Source: Xanthostigma xanthostigma
Lineage: Eukaryota > Arthropoda > Insecta > Raphidioptera > Raphidiidae
Direction of reading: 5' to 3'
Length of the DNA stretch: 64,000 bases
Assembly (NCBI GenBank): GCA_963575645.1
Contig: OY754469.1
Location: forward strand, 37,654,753-37,718,752
Shown: positions 43,329 to 53,479 of the stretch, piece after piece
How positions within the stretch are numbered: position 1 is the first letter of the stretch
Layout of the letters: each line of letters begins with the position of its first letter
Translations under genes and position numbers: made by a program
The notes under the pieces: model-generated
The model's input: the letters and a program-made list of their open reading frames with translations, nothing else
The model's database searches: none
What the model was told of the DNA's origin: nothing

Positions 43329-43499
43329 ACCTCAACACCTGTTAATGGAAAAGAACTGTTTAGCTGCGTCATAACATGGTAGAAAAAACAGTTATTTTCC
43401 AATAACAGGTTCTGCTGTACTTGGTAGAAAAATAATCATAACGAAGTTTGAGATGTCATTTAAAAGTATCAATAATTTTTAAATGTATTTGTAATTGTA
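43329..43499. other. Upstream flank of the secreted-protein gene
   Basis: TAACAGGTGTTGAGG and AACAGGTTCTGCTG-like phrases and an AACAGTTATTTTCCAATAACAG inverted pair lie here; possible regulatory sequence, not demonstrable by reading. Confidence 0.3.
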
Positions 43500-43566
43500 G
43501 ATTTAGTAATTTTAATTCACACACACATACTGTGTCTCATGAAATAAAGGCAATTATTATTATTAT
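43500..43566 (+). mobile_element. LINE 3' tail
   Basis: CTCATGAAATAAAGGCAATTATTATTATTATT: an AATAAA signal followed by an ATT-repeat tail, the usual finish of many insect LINEs. No coding remnant is recognisable upstream. Confidence 0.5.
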
Positions 43567-44394
43567 TTTAACAAAACTGCTGTAGTTCGTGGCGGAAATT
43601 ATTTATTTGCAATAATTAAATGTTTAACAAACAGTAAAACACACAAACGAAAGCGTACTTCTTTAGTTTAACAGAAATAATAACGTTAACAGAAACAAAA
43701 CGAATAGTTCTAAATTATAAAATAAAGACTAAGTAACAGAGAATAAAGAGTCATTAAATTATGTATACAAAATATTTACAACACAGGAACACAACACAAA
43801 GTTTATCAGCACACTTGTCTATTAACTATAAATCATTTATGTAAAACCACTCACTAAAGTTATAATTTATTTCCACAGTATAATTTATGTCGTAATAATT
43901 ATGTCGTTATGCCAGAGCACTATGTATCACGAACAGCTCGAATACTGACTGCCCGACTTGCTCACTTTGTTCGCTTTACATAGTTTCGGCCCACGCTTCT
44001 ATCGAATGTTCTGGACGAATCGAGATTTCTTTCTTTACAACTATTGTTCTCTCCAAGCGATTCTAATAAATCGGGTCTAACTTCGCTACCTGCTTCCCAC
44101 ACCGAGATCCTTTCCTTTACATGTATGTGTGTCTCCAAGGTCGGGTGTTTTTTTTACCTGTTTCCATTGTTGTTGGTTCTAGTAGTTTCTACAGAATTCC
44201 ATAGTCGTCCCATCAAGGGCACGCAGCATTATTATTAAAGCTAAAATAGTATATTACACCACTTAAACGATATTTTTTAAGAGAAGAACGGTGGTTTATT
44301 CTTATATTGTAAATCTAACGCTGACAAAACACTGCGGTACATGCAAGTAGAACTTAACCCGATCGAAAAAAGTGTTTAATTCGGAAGATATAAT
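43567..44394. other. Unassigned stretch
   Basis: 43900-44230 is GC-richer than its surroundings (GCTCACTTTGTTCGC, CGAGATCCTTTCC, TCCCATCAAGGGCACG) and may be part of a repeat, but there is no second copy in the window. The 64-codon frame at 44044-44238 has no recognised motif. Confidence 0.4.
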
Positions 44395-44765
44395 ATATAA
44401 TAATATAATAATTTATTTTTCCTGTTTTGTACATTATAAATGCATAGGATAAGTCAAGTAAATATACCTACACACAGATACCAAAATAAAAGTTACAAAT
44501 AAAGTCATTGACAGAATAAAAATATTTGGCATTTAAAAAAGCTCTAAGCCTTTTTTTAAAAAGTGCCGTACTATCACTGTTTTCTATACCATCCGGTAAT
44601 TTATTGAACACTTTGATACAATAATATATTGGCCCGCTTTTGTAAATACTAAGGCTAACTTTTCTATTACACAAATGATTTTGTATAGTGCCGTAAGCAT
44701 GGGAGTTTTTGACAAACATATCAGAATTGTTCCAGACAAAAAGAGCTGTCAAGAAAGTACTTGTT
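44395..44765 (-). mobile_element. LINE ORF2 C-terminal fragment, 5'-truncated
   Basis: The minus-strand frame reads KVSLSIYKSGPIYYCIKVFN, KLPDGIENSDSTALFKKRLR and AFLNAKYFYSVNDF. The G---YN/YY-IK-FN-LP--I-----FKK-L---L----FYS--DF pattern is the C-terminal tail of non-LTR retrotransposon ORF2 proteins (compare HNTRNK...IKLFNKLP...FYSVEEF). The open frame is ~94 codons with the natural stop at 44468, then a short 3' region with ACAAAACAGGAAAAATAAATT and a TTA-rich tail down to ~44395. Everything upstream (endonuclease, RT) is missing, starting near 44765. Confidence 0.75.
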
Positions 44766-45301
44766 CATTAAGAACGTGCTTTTAGGAATAACATTTTCAA
44801 GAACTAAAGCTGTATATTCGCGGGCGCCGGTTGAAATCAAACGTGTCTCGGCCGATCCGCCAGCCATTTTGTGTCGGTGTAAAATGAACGCGATCGGTGA
44901 CACATAGAGCTGATACAATAACTGTAATTTAAAATCGGTTCTTTGTCAGTAACAGTTAATAACTGTTAATAACTGTTATTTTAACTCATATCTAACGTTG
45001 CATGATTAGAAAAGGGAATGTTATTGTTCACTCGGATTGCGTGTTTAACATGTTAATTATAAAATTGTACTTGACCGCCGTTACACCAAGCTCTCGTGCG
45101 ATAATCCATTAGCGACTAGAATTCTTCTATACCGATTTGTGACCAACGCTCTTTAGAATAGAATAGTATAGAATAAAATTATCCGAAACAGCTATACCCA
45201 CCCAGAATTCGTCAATTAATTATACAGTGTAAACTCTATATAGCAACACTCAAGGGACTGTGCACAGAATAGTCGCAAATATTATATTACACCACAAAGC
45301 G
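44766..45301. other. Unassigned stretch
   Basis: The minus-strand frame 44721-44918 (MAGGSAETRLISTGAREYTA) has unusually GC-rich codons but no family I recognise. AATAACTGTTAATAACTG repeats near 44950. No gene called. Confidence 0.4.
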
Positions 45302-45814
45302 TGAACGATAACGGGGTATGCGAATTGTTTCGCAATGAAACGGGAAGGGGGAAAGAGGATGTTTCTAAAAAAACAATTCCGGGGTGAACGATAACGGGGT
45401 ATGCCTTTGTTTCGCAGTGAAACGGGAAGGGGGAAAGGGAGAGTTTCTAAAAAAACAATTCCGAGGTGAACGATAACGGGGTATGCATTTGTTTCGCAGT
45501 GAAGCGGGAAGGGGGAAAGGGGGAGTTTCTAAAAAAACAATTCCGAGGTGAACGATAACGGAGTATGCCTTTGTTTCGCAGTGAAACGGGAAGGGGGAAA
45601 GGGAGAGTTTCTAAAAAAACAATTCCGAGGTGAACGATAACGGAGTATGCCTTTGTTTCGCTGTGAAACGGGAAGGGGGAAAGGGAGAGTTTCTAAAAAA
45701 ACAATTCCGAGGTGAACGATAACGGGGTATGCATTTGTTTCGCAGTGAAGCGGGAAGGGGGAAAGGGGGAGTTTCTAAAAAAATAATTCCGGCGTGAACG
45801 ATAACGGGGTATGT
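45302..45814 (+). repeat. Minisatellite, 82-bp unit, ~6.2 copies
   Basis: TGAACGATAACGGGGTATGC begins at 45302, 45385, 45467, 45549, 45631, 45713 and 45795, so the period is 82-83 bp. Each unit also has TTTCGCAGTGAAACGGGAAG and AGTTTCTAAAAAAACAATTC. Units 3 and 6 share the variant GTGAAGCGGG and units 2, 4 and 5 share CCTTTG: a higher-order pattern of local duplication. The inverse, decayed array is at 2258-2480. GC-richer than flanks and non-coding. Confidence 0.95.
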
Positions 45815-45857
45815 TGTTTTTAAATATTCATGTCCATTTTAGTGTTTACGACGGTGT

Positions 45858-45965
45858 GGGATATTTTTTCCGAAGGACATTTTATCGAGGATATTCTGTC
45901 GGGGGATATTTTGTCCGTAGGATATTTTGCCGAGGATATTTTGTCGGGGTATCTTATATCGGGTG
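45858..45965 (+). repeat. Short degenerate tandem repeat GGATATTTTGTCSG
   Basis: Five to six imperfect ~19-bp units of the form (G)GATATTTTGTCCGTAG / GGATATTTTGCCGAG / GGATATTTTGTCGGG. The overlapping frame (45830-46066, ...IEDILSGDILSVGYFAEDIL) is a repeat peptide and probably not a gene. Confidence 0.75.
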
Positions 45966-46069
45966 ATGTAAAGTCGCGTAATCGAGATTCTTGCACTGCG
46001 CGCCATGATGCCCGATTCGAGCCGAGTTCAAAGCTCTTAAACTATCTTTGCCCGTGTGTATACTAGATA

Positions 46070-46320
46070 TTCTTCTTCATACTGCGGTCGAAAGTACTTA
46101 TACTTATTAATTACATAAAAACATACATGAATTCCATGCAAGCAGCTTTGAGGTTGTCCGTAAAAACACAAACGACTATGGGCTGGTGGCAGTAGCGGCA
46201 ATCTAATGGAACGGTGTACATGATAACAATTTTTCTTTATAGCCAATGAATAAATGTTAGACTTTCTGCCTTAAAATTGATGCCGGAAGTACGTACTTTC
46301 GACCGAGGTATGAAGAAAAA
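46070..46320. mobile_element. MITE family E, copy 1
   Basis: Ends TTCTTCTTCATACTGCGGTCG then AAAGTAC, and the inverse GTACGTACTTTCGACC then GAGGTATGAAGAAAAA. Related to 48057-48244. A phrase GCACTGCGCGCCATGATGCC lies just outside (about 45995), and a near-identical one lies beside copy 2, so the true element may be larger. Confidence 0.7.
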
Positions 46321-46877
46321 CTAAATTTATCCTTGTAAGGTGCTTTTCGTGACAGTTTTGGTTTGAGAGACTAAAAACGTAATATTTCAAAGAAATGTTA
46401 AAAGTAAAGAAAATTAGTTTTCTTAAAATCCCACGTGGATAATAATTCTTTGAATATTTTTACACGATTCGGACAAAACGCAATATTATTGCAGCGTCGA
46501 TAATTATGTGAAAAATGTTATAAGTACTAAGGAATTAAATGATTTTAATTGATTATAAATTTCACTTTTCATTTACTTGCACTTATTTGAATAAAATATG
46601 TATAAAAATTACACGCTCCAGTCAGGCGTAGACTAACAATATCAGGCACCATCCGTTATGTTTTTGATGTAATTAAATTTAGTTATTGATGACTAATTAA
46701 AACAAACAATATTATATTATATTTAAATAGTTCATTCTGACTAATGTGGTGGTCCTTTTCAAGATCAACAAAAGAAATGACAACAATAATGGTAAAAAAA
46801 CAAAACAAATGTTGATTGTTGAATAAAATAACAAAGAAATATCTGACTATAAATTCATAAAAAAATCAAAAAGTTAA
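46321..46877. other. Unassigned AT-rich stretch
   Basis: Nothing recognisable. Confidence 0.45.
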
Positions 46878-47192
46878 GGTATAATACGCGCTACTAATCT
46901 AAAAGGCTCATAAGTTAGATACGAATGCGGCCTTGCGCTTGTACAGTCTGTTGAAAAACTACAAACTCGCAACTCAACAAAACTAAAATAGCAATAACAA
47001 CTTGACAATAGCGTACTCGACTGTACTTTAAAGCAGGAAAGCCACAAGTGACAAAGGCAACGAGCGATCACGGCCAATCACCTACGAGCGCACGTTCCGT
47101 ACAGGCAGCTGGGAGTTAGTGGGAGTATCAACGGTTCTGAAATGTGCCTTTGCGACGCTTCCGAAACTTTTAGATCCGTAGTGCGGATTATA
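46878..47192. mobile_element. MITE family B, copy 3
   Basis: Ends TATAATACGCGCTACTAATC and GTAGTGCGGATTATA; inner blocks as in copy 1 (GTACAGTCTGTTGAAAAAC, CAACTTGACAATAGCGTAC, GATCACGGCCAATCACC). Minus orientation relative to copy 1. Confidence 0.85.
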
Positions 47193-47197
47193 GTTCG

Positions 47198-47421
47198 CTC
47201 GTGAAACGTCTTTTCTTAGGAATTTAATAAAATTGAAAAATAAGGTAAATAAAAGTATATTTATATTTAATTAAAAAAAATTAAATTTTTTCACCATCTG
47301 TAAAATGAAATATTAATAATCAAAATGTGCACAATTAACATTCTGAAGGTACCTATACCATGTAGAAAAGGAGAACATTCCAGAATATCTCGAAAAGGGT
47401 TCTTAGTATATTTTGTTTTGA
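47198..47421 (+). repeat. Dispersed repeat family H, copy 1
   Basis: Matches 63711-63930: CTCGTGAAACGTCTTTTCTTAG, AATTTAATAAAAT, AATCAAAATGTGCA, ATTCCAGAATATCTCGAAAA then GGTTC and TAGTATATTT. Starts right beside MITE B copy 3. Non-coding. Confidence 0.75.
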
Positions 47422-48056
47422 CATTGACCATGAAAAAATGATAGTAACGCTAACCAATGAAGAGCAAGGGCAATGCCGGGTTTGACAACTAGTCGTAGTC
47501 CTTACAGAAGCTGACGGCTAAGACAAAGTGCAAATTAGCAGCTCATATACAGCAATTTAGCTTTATTGCATTGACTCTCATAGCTTACTCTCGTGTATAT
47601 TAATTGGCTTTTTATTAATGAACAGTCGAACCTTTACACTACATTGTATCTGTAGCCAAACGGAAAAAACACTTATGTCGAATTATTTAACATAATCGCA
47701 ATTAGTGTTGCCAGGCGTCCGGATAAAGCCGGACATAGTTAGGCTTTTTGATTGCGTGTCCGGCCAAAATAAACAGTGTCCGGCTTTTGTTAGGCTTTTT
47801 ACATTTTGCAAACGAGCGAGCGTCGAGCGTGGCCTAGCGCAGGCGAGTATGAATAATGATTTTTATTAACTTAAAGAAAAGAATTTTTGTTTAGTTTAGA
47901 TTGTGGGGCCCCAGTTTGTAACATGAATGTTGTTAAATTCAACACTGTTGAATTGGTACGCTTGTTTTTTTTGACGCACTAGTGTTAGGTGGCTATATTT
48001 TACGACCGCCCTACACGCATAAAAGACAGTTTATAAGGGATAGTGCAAAATATATA
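47422..48056. other. Unassigned stretch
   Basis: GTTGCCAGGCGTCCGGATAA and GTGTCCGGCTTTTGTTAGGC near 47700-47800 look like part of a DNA-transposon end but no partner end is found. No gene. Confidence 0.4.
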
Positions 48057-48244
48057 TTTTCTTCATACCTTGATCGAAAGTACGTACTTTCGTCCCTTAT
48101 AGCAGGGACGAAAGTTTGACATTTACTCCCTGTTATTTATTATATTAAATGACAGCGGTAACCCGCCGTTCTCACTGGAAGTAAATGTCAATCTTTCATC
48201 CCTGCTGACGAAAGTACGTACTTTCGAGCGGATATGAAGAAAAA
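48057..48244. mobile_element. MITE family E, copy 2
   Basis: Ends TTTTCTTCATACCTTGATCG and CGAGCGGATATGAAGAAAA; inside each end is the palindrome CGAAAGTACGTACTTTCG. GTTTGACATTTACTCCC pairs with GGAAGTAAATGTCAAT. 188 bp. Confidence 0.8.
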
Positions 48245-48702
48245 TCGTATACACCACACGGGCCTTAAAAGTTGAAATCTCGGCACTGCGCGTCATGATG
48301 CCGAAAATTCAACTTTCAGCCCTTGTGATGTAAGTAATATACAATTTGTGTACCGTATAAAATTTTATACAATCAATAAAATAAAAAAATATGTTCCAGT
48401 ATGGAAATTGAAAAATATTTGACATAAGCGTTTTAACCGTGTGGTAATAGCTTTTATTCACCATCTTTGAAGTTTCAAGCACCCTCTTGAAATATTATTA
48501 AACTCTAAGCGATTATTATGGAGTATATGCTTTCATTAAAAAAGTATTTGATGCATTTTAATGCAAATAAAATAGAATTAATCCCTGATTAGCGTACAGT
48601 ATACGTAGAAGAAGAATTACCTAAGCTTTTATATAAACTACGATTTTCTAGTCGGTTATAACATTTTTTTACCTTTTATGAATTTTATATGAAGTACAGT
48701 CA
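48245..48702. other. Unassigned stretch
   Basis: GGCACTGCGCGTCATGATGCC at ~48282 is shared with 45993. Otherwise nothing. Confidence 0.4.
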
Positions 48703-48906
48703 GATTCATGTATTTTCAATCTCATCTATTTTCAACTGATTTTAATTACGTATAATGTCAAGTTTTTAGTCTCTATTTATTACGCAGAGTGTCTCCTCCT
48801 ACGCTGCTCAACCAATGAAAAACTTTAACAAAGTAGCAAAAATGTTCTGATTGGTCTGTGACTACCACGAAGTAAGGATGGAGATGAAGTTGAAAATACA
48901 TGAATC
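48703..48906. mobile_element. MITE with GATTCATGTATTTTCAA ends
   Basis: Left GATTCATGTATTTTCAATC then TCATCT and right AGATGAAGTTGAAAATACATGAATC (paired with one gap). 204 bp. A related half, with ATGTATTTTCAACATCATC, lies at 35957-36060. Non-coding; the 194-codon frame at 48900-49484 begins in its right end and continues into family A, so it is not a gene. Confidence 0.8.
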
Positions 48907-49069
48907 GATTCTTTGCTATTTTTTATAAACAGTTTCGTGAGGTAAGACTGCAATACGGTGAAGTCGAAGGCTCCAATACTGTTGACGCTACCGTTTTTCA
49001 TCTCAATTGCGTGCCGGCCAGAAATATAACGCGTGAGATGACGGGTACTAGATTAGGTCAAAATTCACA

Positions 49070-49920
49070 TTACAAAAATGTTACAATATCTTTTCGTTTT
49101 GAGGTCCCCCTAATCCAAAAAACATATTTTTGGAAAAACTCTGTGCGTCTATTAGTCTGTTCGTCTGTGAGCACGATACAGGTCAAACGGATTGAAACCA
49201 AATTTTGGGAGGATGTTGGGTATGCAAATATAAAAATCGTTTTTATTTTTGGGGAAAATAGGCGCATGCGCAGTAGAGATATATGCTATAACGGTGTTTT
49301 TTATATAACAATGATATATACTTTTCATAACAGCTTATTATTCTATTTATTTTTCAAGAAAGTTTCGTTAAACATTTTTTTTTCCAAACTTTATAGTTTC
49401 GGAAATATTTTGAAAATAAAAAAAAATCAGCTGTTATTTTGTTTTGTAGATCTGTCAAAAATAAACCAGTTAAGCATGCTTTGATTAATTTTTACATGAT
49501 GTGATAACGTATTATTATAAAAAATAAAGAATAGTTACTTCTTGCCACAAAAGTTTTATTAGCGGATGTACATTTCGGGAGCCTTGCTCTCATCTTCAGC
49601 AAACACAGAGTTTAGTGTTTGCTGAAGATGAGAGCATAGCTCCCAAAATGTACATCCGCAAATAAAACTGTTGTGGAAAGAATAAACTATTCTTTGTTTT
49701 TTTATTTTTGTTTCAACCACAGTGCTCTTAATATAATGTATAATTAATTATTAATATGTATATTATATACATATTATTATGTACGTAACTATGGCAACGA
49801 ATAGCAAATATCATATTGAATACCAGCCATTACCCGCGTCTCCTCAGAAAATATAAAAAAAAAAAAATTTTTATTATACTATATTAAATGTCAACATGGT
49901 CCCGTCGCCCAATTGGCCGG
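49070..49920 (-). repeat. Repeat family A copy, split by a palindromic element
   Basis: Left part 49070-49518 (GACCTGTATCGTGCTCAC-type block inverted, GGCGCATGCGCAGTAGAG, TCAAAGCATGC inverse). Right part 49774-49920 (ACTATGGCAACGAATAGC, CCATTACCCGCGTC, GTCGCCCAATTGGCCGG). The 255-bp insertion between them shows the order of events. Confidence 0.8.
49519..49773. mobile_element. Palindromic mini-Penelope candidate 5
   Basis: Second copy of candidate 2 (28144-28366), in opposite orientation, inserted into a family-A repeat. The expected site reads ...ACATATTATGTAGG..., and TATTATTAT is present on both sides (49510-49518, 49774-49782), a 9-bp target duplication. The palindrome is 49519-49703 with GCTGAAGATGAGAGC-ATA-GCTCCCAAAATG in the right arm, and the unpaired tail CAACCACAGTGCTCTTAATA follows to 49773. 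No open frame. Confidence 0.75.
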
Positions 49921-50085
49921 ATTTTTTTTGACAGATCTTAATAAAAAAAGAACAGCTGATTTTATTTTATTTTCAAAACGTTTGATAAAGTTTAGAAAAA
50001 AGTGTTTTTTACAAAGCTTTCTTGCAAAGATGAATAGAATAATAAACCGTTATGAAAAGTGTACCATTATTACATACCAAACACA
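49921..50085 (+). repeat. Repeat family A fragment, inverted to its neighbour
   Basis: GACAGATCTTAATAAAAAAAG, AACAGCTGATTTTATTTT and AATAAACCGTTATGAAAAGT follow directly in the opposite direction to the preceding copy, so two copies meet tail to tail. Confidence 0.65.
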
Positions 50086-50340
50086 TCTAATATTGTAAGT
50101 TTTTGGAACTATATATATTATACAGTTACGTGAAACGGTAAGCAATAGATCAACGCCGGGCGAACATTTCTGTTGTGCGACCACATGGTATCTACGTTTA
50201 TAACAAAGAAACCGTACAGCCTCTATGTAGCAACCGTAGCACATCAAAGTGTTTTTTCACCCGTATCAGTTGCGGTCACTTAACTACAGTTGCGAGAAAT
50301 GGTTTTGAAAGCAAGCGTTTATTGAAGAACTAACGATCAC
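50086..50340. other. Unassigned stretch
   Basis: Nothing recognisable. Confidence 0.4.
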
Positions 50341-50620
50341 TGGCAACATGGATTGACTTTTTTTACAAGCTTTTATTTAACTTGCTAGATTTGTCAGTAT
50401 GTCAGTGTGTCAAACTTGTAAAGTATTTGATTAAAAGTATTTCAAAATACAAACACAAATACTTTTCTAGTATTTGTATTTCAAATACTTTTAAAAAGTA
50501 TTGTCTGTCAGTGTGCCGGTTTGAGTCAAATCTTGTATATAAAATTTCGGCTAGATCTAATTAAGTTAGAGCTTTGAAACTTTGCACACGTGTATAAGTC
50601 CGGTGAAAATGCATTAATCC
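50341..50620 (+). repeat. Dispersed repeat (ACAAGCTTTTATTTAACTTGC type) with a nested mini-palindrome
   Basis: Opens TTTTTTTACAAGCTTTTATT and continues GTCAGTATGTCAGTGTGTC, interrupted by AAAGTATTTGATTAAAAGTA...AGTATTTGTATTTCAAATAC (about 50418-50500, an AAGTATTTG-type inverted insertion). It resumes with GTCTGTCAGTGTGCCGG, which repeats the phrase before the insertion. Related to 31755-32100. Confidence 0.55.
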
Positions 50621-51112
50621 AATATGGCGGATGTTCCAAGATGGCGGATTACTTTTATATTCACAATCATCGTGGGTAACATGGGTATCAAATGAAAGAG
50701 TTTGACGAGTGAAATACGACAAGCTATGTGACGTCATTATAAATTCAATATGACGGACGCCCCAAGATGGCGAAGTACCTTGTTATTCACAACCCTCTCG
50801 ACATGGGTATCAAATGAAAGAGTTTGACGAGTGGAATACGACAAGCTATGTGACGTCATTGTAAATCCAATATGACGGACGCCCCAAAACGGCAAAGTAC
50901 CTTGTTATTCACAACCCTCTCGACATGGGTATCAAATGAAAGAGTTTGACGAGTGGAATACGACAAGCTATGTGACGTCATTGTAAATCCAATATGATGG
51001 ACGCCCCAAGATGGCGGATTACCTTTTTATTCACAACCCTCTTGACATGGGTATCAAATAAAAAAGTTTGACGAATGGAATACAACAAACTATGTGACGT
51101 CATTGTAAACTC
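50621..51112 (+). repeat. Minisatellite, 122-bp unit, 4 copies
   Basis: AATATGRCGGAYG starts at 50621, 50747, 50869 and 50991, and the array ends at 51113. Each unit contains CAAGATGGCG, TTATTCACAACC, ACATGGGTATCAAATGAAAG, AGTTTGACGAGTGGAATACG and AGCTATGTGACGTCATT. Units 2 and 3 are almost identical. The TGACGTCA core equals a CRE/ATF site but recurs simply as part of the unit. Confidence 0.92.
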
Positions 51113-51616
51113 AATATATGAAATATTGTATAAATATAGAGTTGTAATGGTAATTAAATACAAAAACTGCCTATACTATATGTTTTATATTGATGAGGTT
51201 CATAAGCGAAAAAGTTTAGAAAACACTGGTTTATAGTTTCAACTCTCTATGAGGTTTTCTGTCAGTACAAACGGAAAACAAGATTTCCTTTGCTTATTGG
51301 TTTTTCTTCACGGCTGGCTAACCTTCAAACTTCTGTGATATAATAGATTTTTTCATGTACTATATCGTAATTTTTATGATCAATCATTTACTAAATGTTC
51401 AAAAAAATGGTTAATTATAACCCTGAAAACAGTATTCAATCAATGAACGTTTTTTGAAAGTTTAATGTATGAAAAATTCACTGGAATTTTTATGTCTGAC
51501 TGTAGATATAATAAATTCACTCCTTGGTCAGCTGCCAATATGTTTTGAGGTTTATGATCTAAACTGAATTTTTATACAATTCTTGATACTATTGATGACA
51601 CACTTTTATCTTTTTA
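51113..51616. other. Unassigned AT-rich stretch
   Basis: Nothing recognisable. Confidence 0.45.
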
Positions 51617-52119
51617 GGGTGCACGAAGGGTCTAAAGTCTAAACGGAATCCTATTTTGTTGTGGCAACTCAGTCCGTCTGTCAGAGCCTATACTAGCTCG
51701 TAAACGGGGCACGTTAGAAAATGGAATGGTTCCATACACGTAAGAGAGAAGCTGCAAAAAAAAGTTTTCTACTAAGGCTTGTGAGAATACCGGTAAGTCG
51801 CACACGGCTACATATTTATTTTTATTTTTTAGATGAAATATAAAGATGTAAGAGTTCATTAAAGTGAGCAATTTTAAGTCGTTTTTGTTATGACTCTATC
51901 TCGAAACCGACGAAACCTAGAATATGCAATTTATGTATGACATAGAACATGTTATTTAAACAACATATATAAATGAGTACTTCCATTAAAGATAGTAGGT
52001 ACATTTATAAAATAAATATATTTATCAATTCAAATTTGACATATTAACTACACTTTTAAAAGTTGAAAGTCGCAGTCTTTTCTTCGTATATATTCAAAAA
52101 TTTATAGCAATCTACGTTA

Positions 52120-52807
52120 TCACTATATATAATACAACAAAGTCCCCCCCATCGCGTGTCTGTCTGTTTGAACGCGATAAACTCAAAAACTACCGAACAG
52201 ATATTTTCATATGGTTTTCATCAATGAACAAAGTGACTCAAGAGATTGGTTGTTATGTGTATAATTCATTAATGCTTTGTGTTAATTGGTTGAAATATGA
52301 CGATGATTGTTGAAGCCGACTGAGAGCTTTCATCGAAAATGCACATAGAGATATGAGTAACTAGAGTTCACTTGCCATAAGTGACAGTGTCCTCAGTTGA
52401 GAGAGAGAACGCTGCAGAAAATCCAGAAAACCAGATATTTGTTTACTCAAATCAGCATTGTTTTGTATCATTAGTTACCATGGAGATAAGGAACTTTTCT
52501 CTCTCTGAACTGCAGACACTTTCACGGCTCACTCGCGTACTCTAGTCTAATATCTCTATGGTTGAACATGTCGGAAAAACAAGTCAACTGGTAGCTTTCA
52601 TCGAACACGCTGCCTAATCTCTTTGAGATATAACAAAACAATGTATGGTGGAATTGTTCGCAATGGCAGATGTCTATCTTTTAAGGATAGCTTACTTTAC
52701 CCATTTTAATGTTAAGCGCTTTTCGCGGATATCAGTTTGGCAACGTATAGTAGACGAAAAAACGGTGACAATCTACAAATTCGAGCGAAGCCGGACCGGG
52801 CCGCTAG
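52120..52807 (+). mobile_element. Non-autonomous Helitron, 688 bp, intact ends
   Basis: 5' end A|TCACTATATATAATACAAC followed by AGTCCCCCCCATCGCG and CTGTCTGTTTGAACGCG. 3' end GACGAAAAAACGGTGACAA, TCGAGCGAAGCCGGACCGGG then CCGCTAG|T. Insertion between A and T, TC...CTAG ends and a GC-rich hairpin near the 3' end all fit. It carries a 217-bp MITE (52344-52560). The sister copy is 61815-62492. No Rep/helicase. Confidence 0.85.
52344..52560. mobile_element. CATAGAGATAT MITE inside a Helitron, copy 1
   Basis: Ends CATAGAGATATGAGTAAC and (reverse complement) CATAGAGATATTAGACTAG. GTTGAACA follows the right end, but the left flank is AAAATGCA, so the left half of the duplication was replaced by ~29 bp (GCCGACTGAGAGCTTTCATC...). 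Same position within the Helitron as copy 2 at 62010-62218. Confidence 0.8.
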
Positions 52808-52882
52808 TAATATTATAAATAAGTTATACTTGTAAAGCGCGGAACCTTCAGTAGGCGAGTCCGACTCGCACTTGGCCAGTAT

Positions 52883-53479
52883 TATATGTATTTTTCCGAC
52901 AGGTTGCACTATATTCGACATATGTTTGTGGTGTAACTATTTCATTCGGGCATAATAGTAACATGCATAAATGCATAAGTGAAATATGCAGCGGTGAGTG
53001 CATTTATGCACATTGGTGCCTTACCTTACCTGGCGACTGTGTCAGAAATAGAATATGCCAACGCAAATTCGAATTGAAATTTATTTTGAATAATATCGTA
53101 GTCACAACCGTTCGATGCTCTGCTGAATAAAGAGAACGATTCTGAATTGGAAGGATTATACACCAGCTGGCTCTCAATATTGTTACCACTCTGCTGTTTA
53201 GCGTCTATAATTCACAATCAAGCAATCAATACAAATATTTCGTGAATTTTTAGTGTTATTTTTTTGGGAGTAAATATCGAACTTTTGACATGAATACGTC
53301 TTTAGAATCGGAACAGTGCGGAAGGAGTATGTATGAAAAATCGACCGTTACGTAAATGGGTGGGTCTTTTCATTTCAAAACCACAAAAACAACATCGAAA
53401 ATTTTGATAATGGCTGAGGTACACTTAGTGCATTTATATAAATTCATATTTAAAATTTTAAAAACAAATGAGCCTAAGT
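52883..53479. other. Unassigned stretch
   Basis: No gene recognised. Confidence 0.45.

Larger units (their letters stand above)
51617..52882. repeat. Repeat family G, copy 3, hosting a Helitron
   Basis: The left part has TTTTAGGGTGCACGAAGGG, CTCAGTCCGTCTGTCAGAGC and CTCGTAAACGGGGCACG. The right part (52839-52882) has AGCGCGGAACCTTC then GGCGAGTCCGACTCGCACTTG then GCC, the same end as at 9.8 kb. The Helitron 52120-52807 lies between. Confidence 0.6.

Noticed and set aside
43900-44250. GC-richer block considered as a solo long terminal repeat
   Set aside because: No TG...CA ends, target duplication or second copy could be established, so no element is claimed.
45830-46066. EDILSGDIL-type repeat peptide
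   Set aside because: Product of the short degenerate tandem repeat at 45858-45965, with no upstream or downstream gene signals.
48900-49484. A 194-codon plus-strand frame
   Set aside because: Starts in a MITE end and runs through a family-A repeat; the same peptide segments appear in other family-A copies.
50621-51112. TGACGTCA words as a cluster of CRE/ATF enhancer sites
   Set aside because: They recur exactly once per 122-bp minisatellite unit; copy number, not regulatory selection, explains the cluster.
52135-52150. Homopolymer C run and the similar run at 61845 as a regulatory G-quadruplex
   Set aside because: They are at the conserved 5' part of a Helitron family and need no separate explanation.
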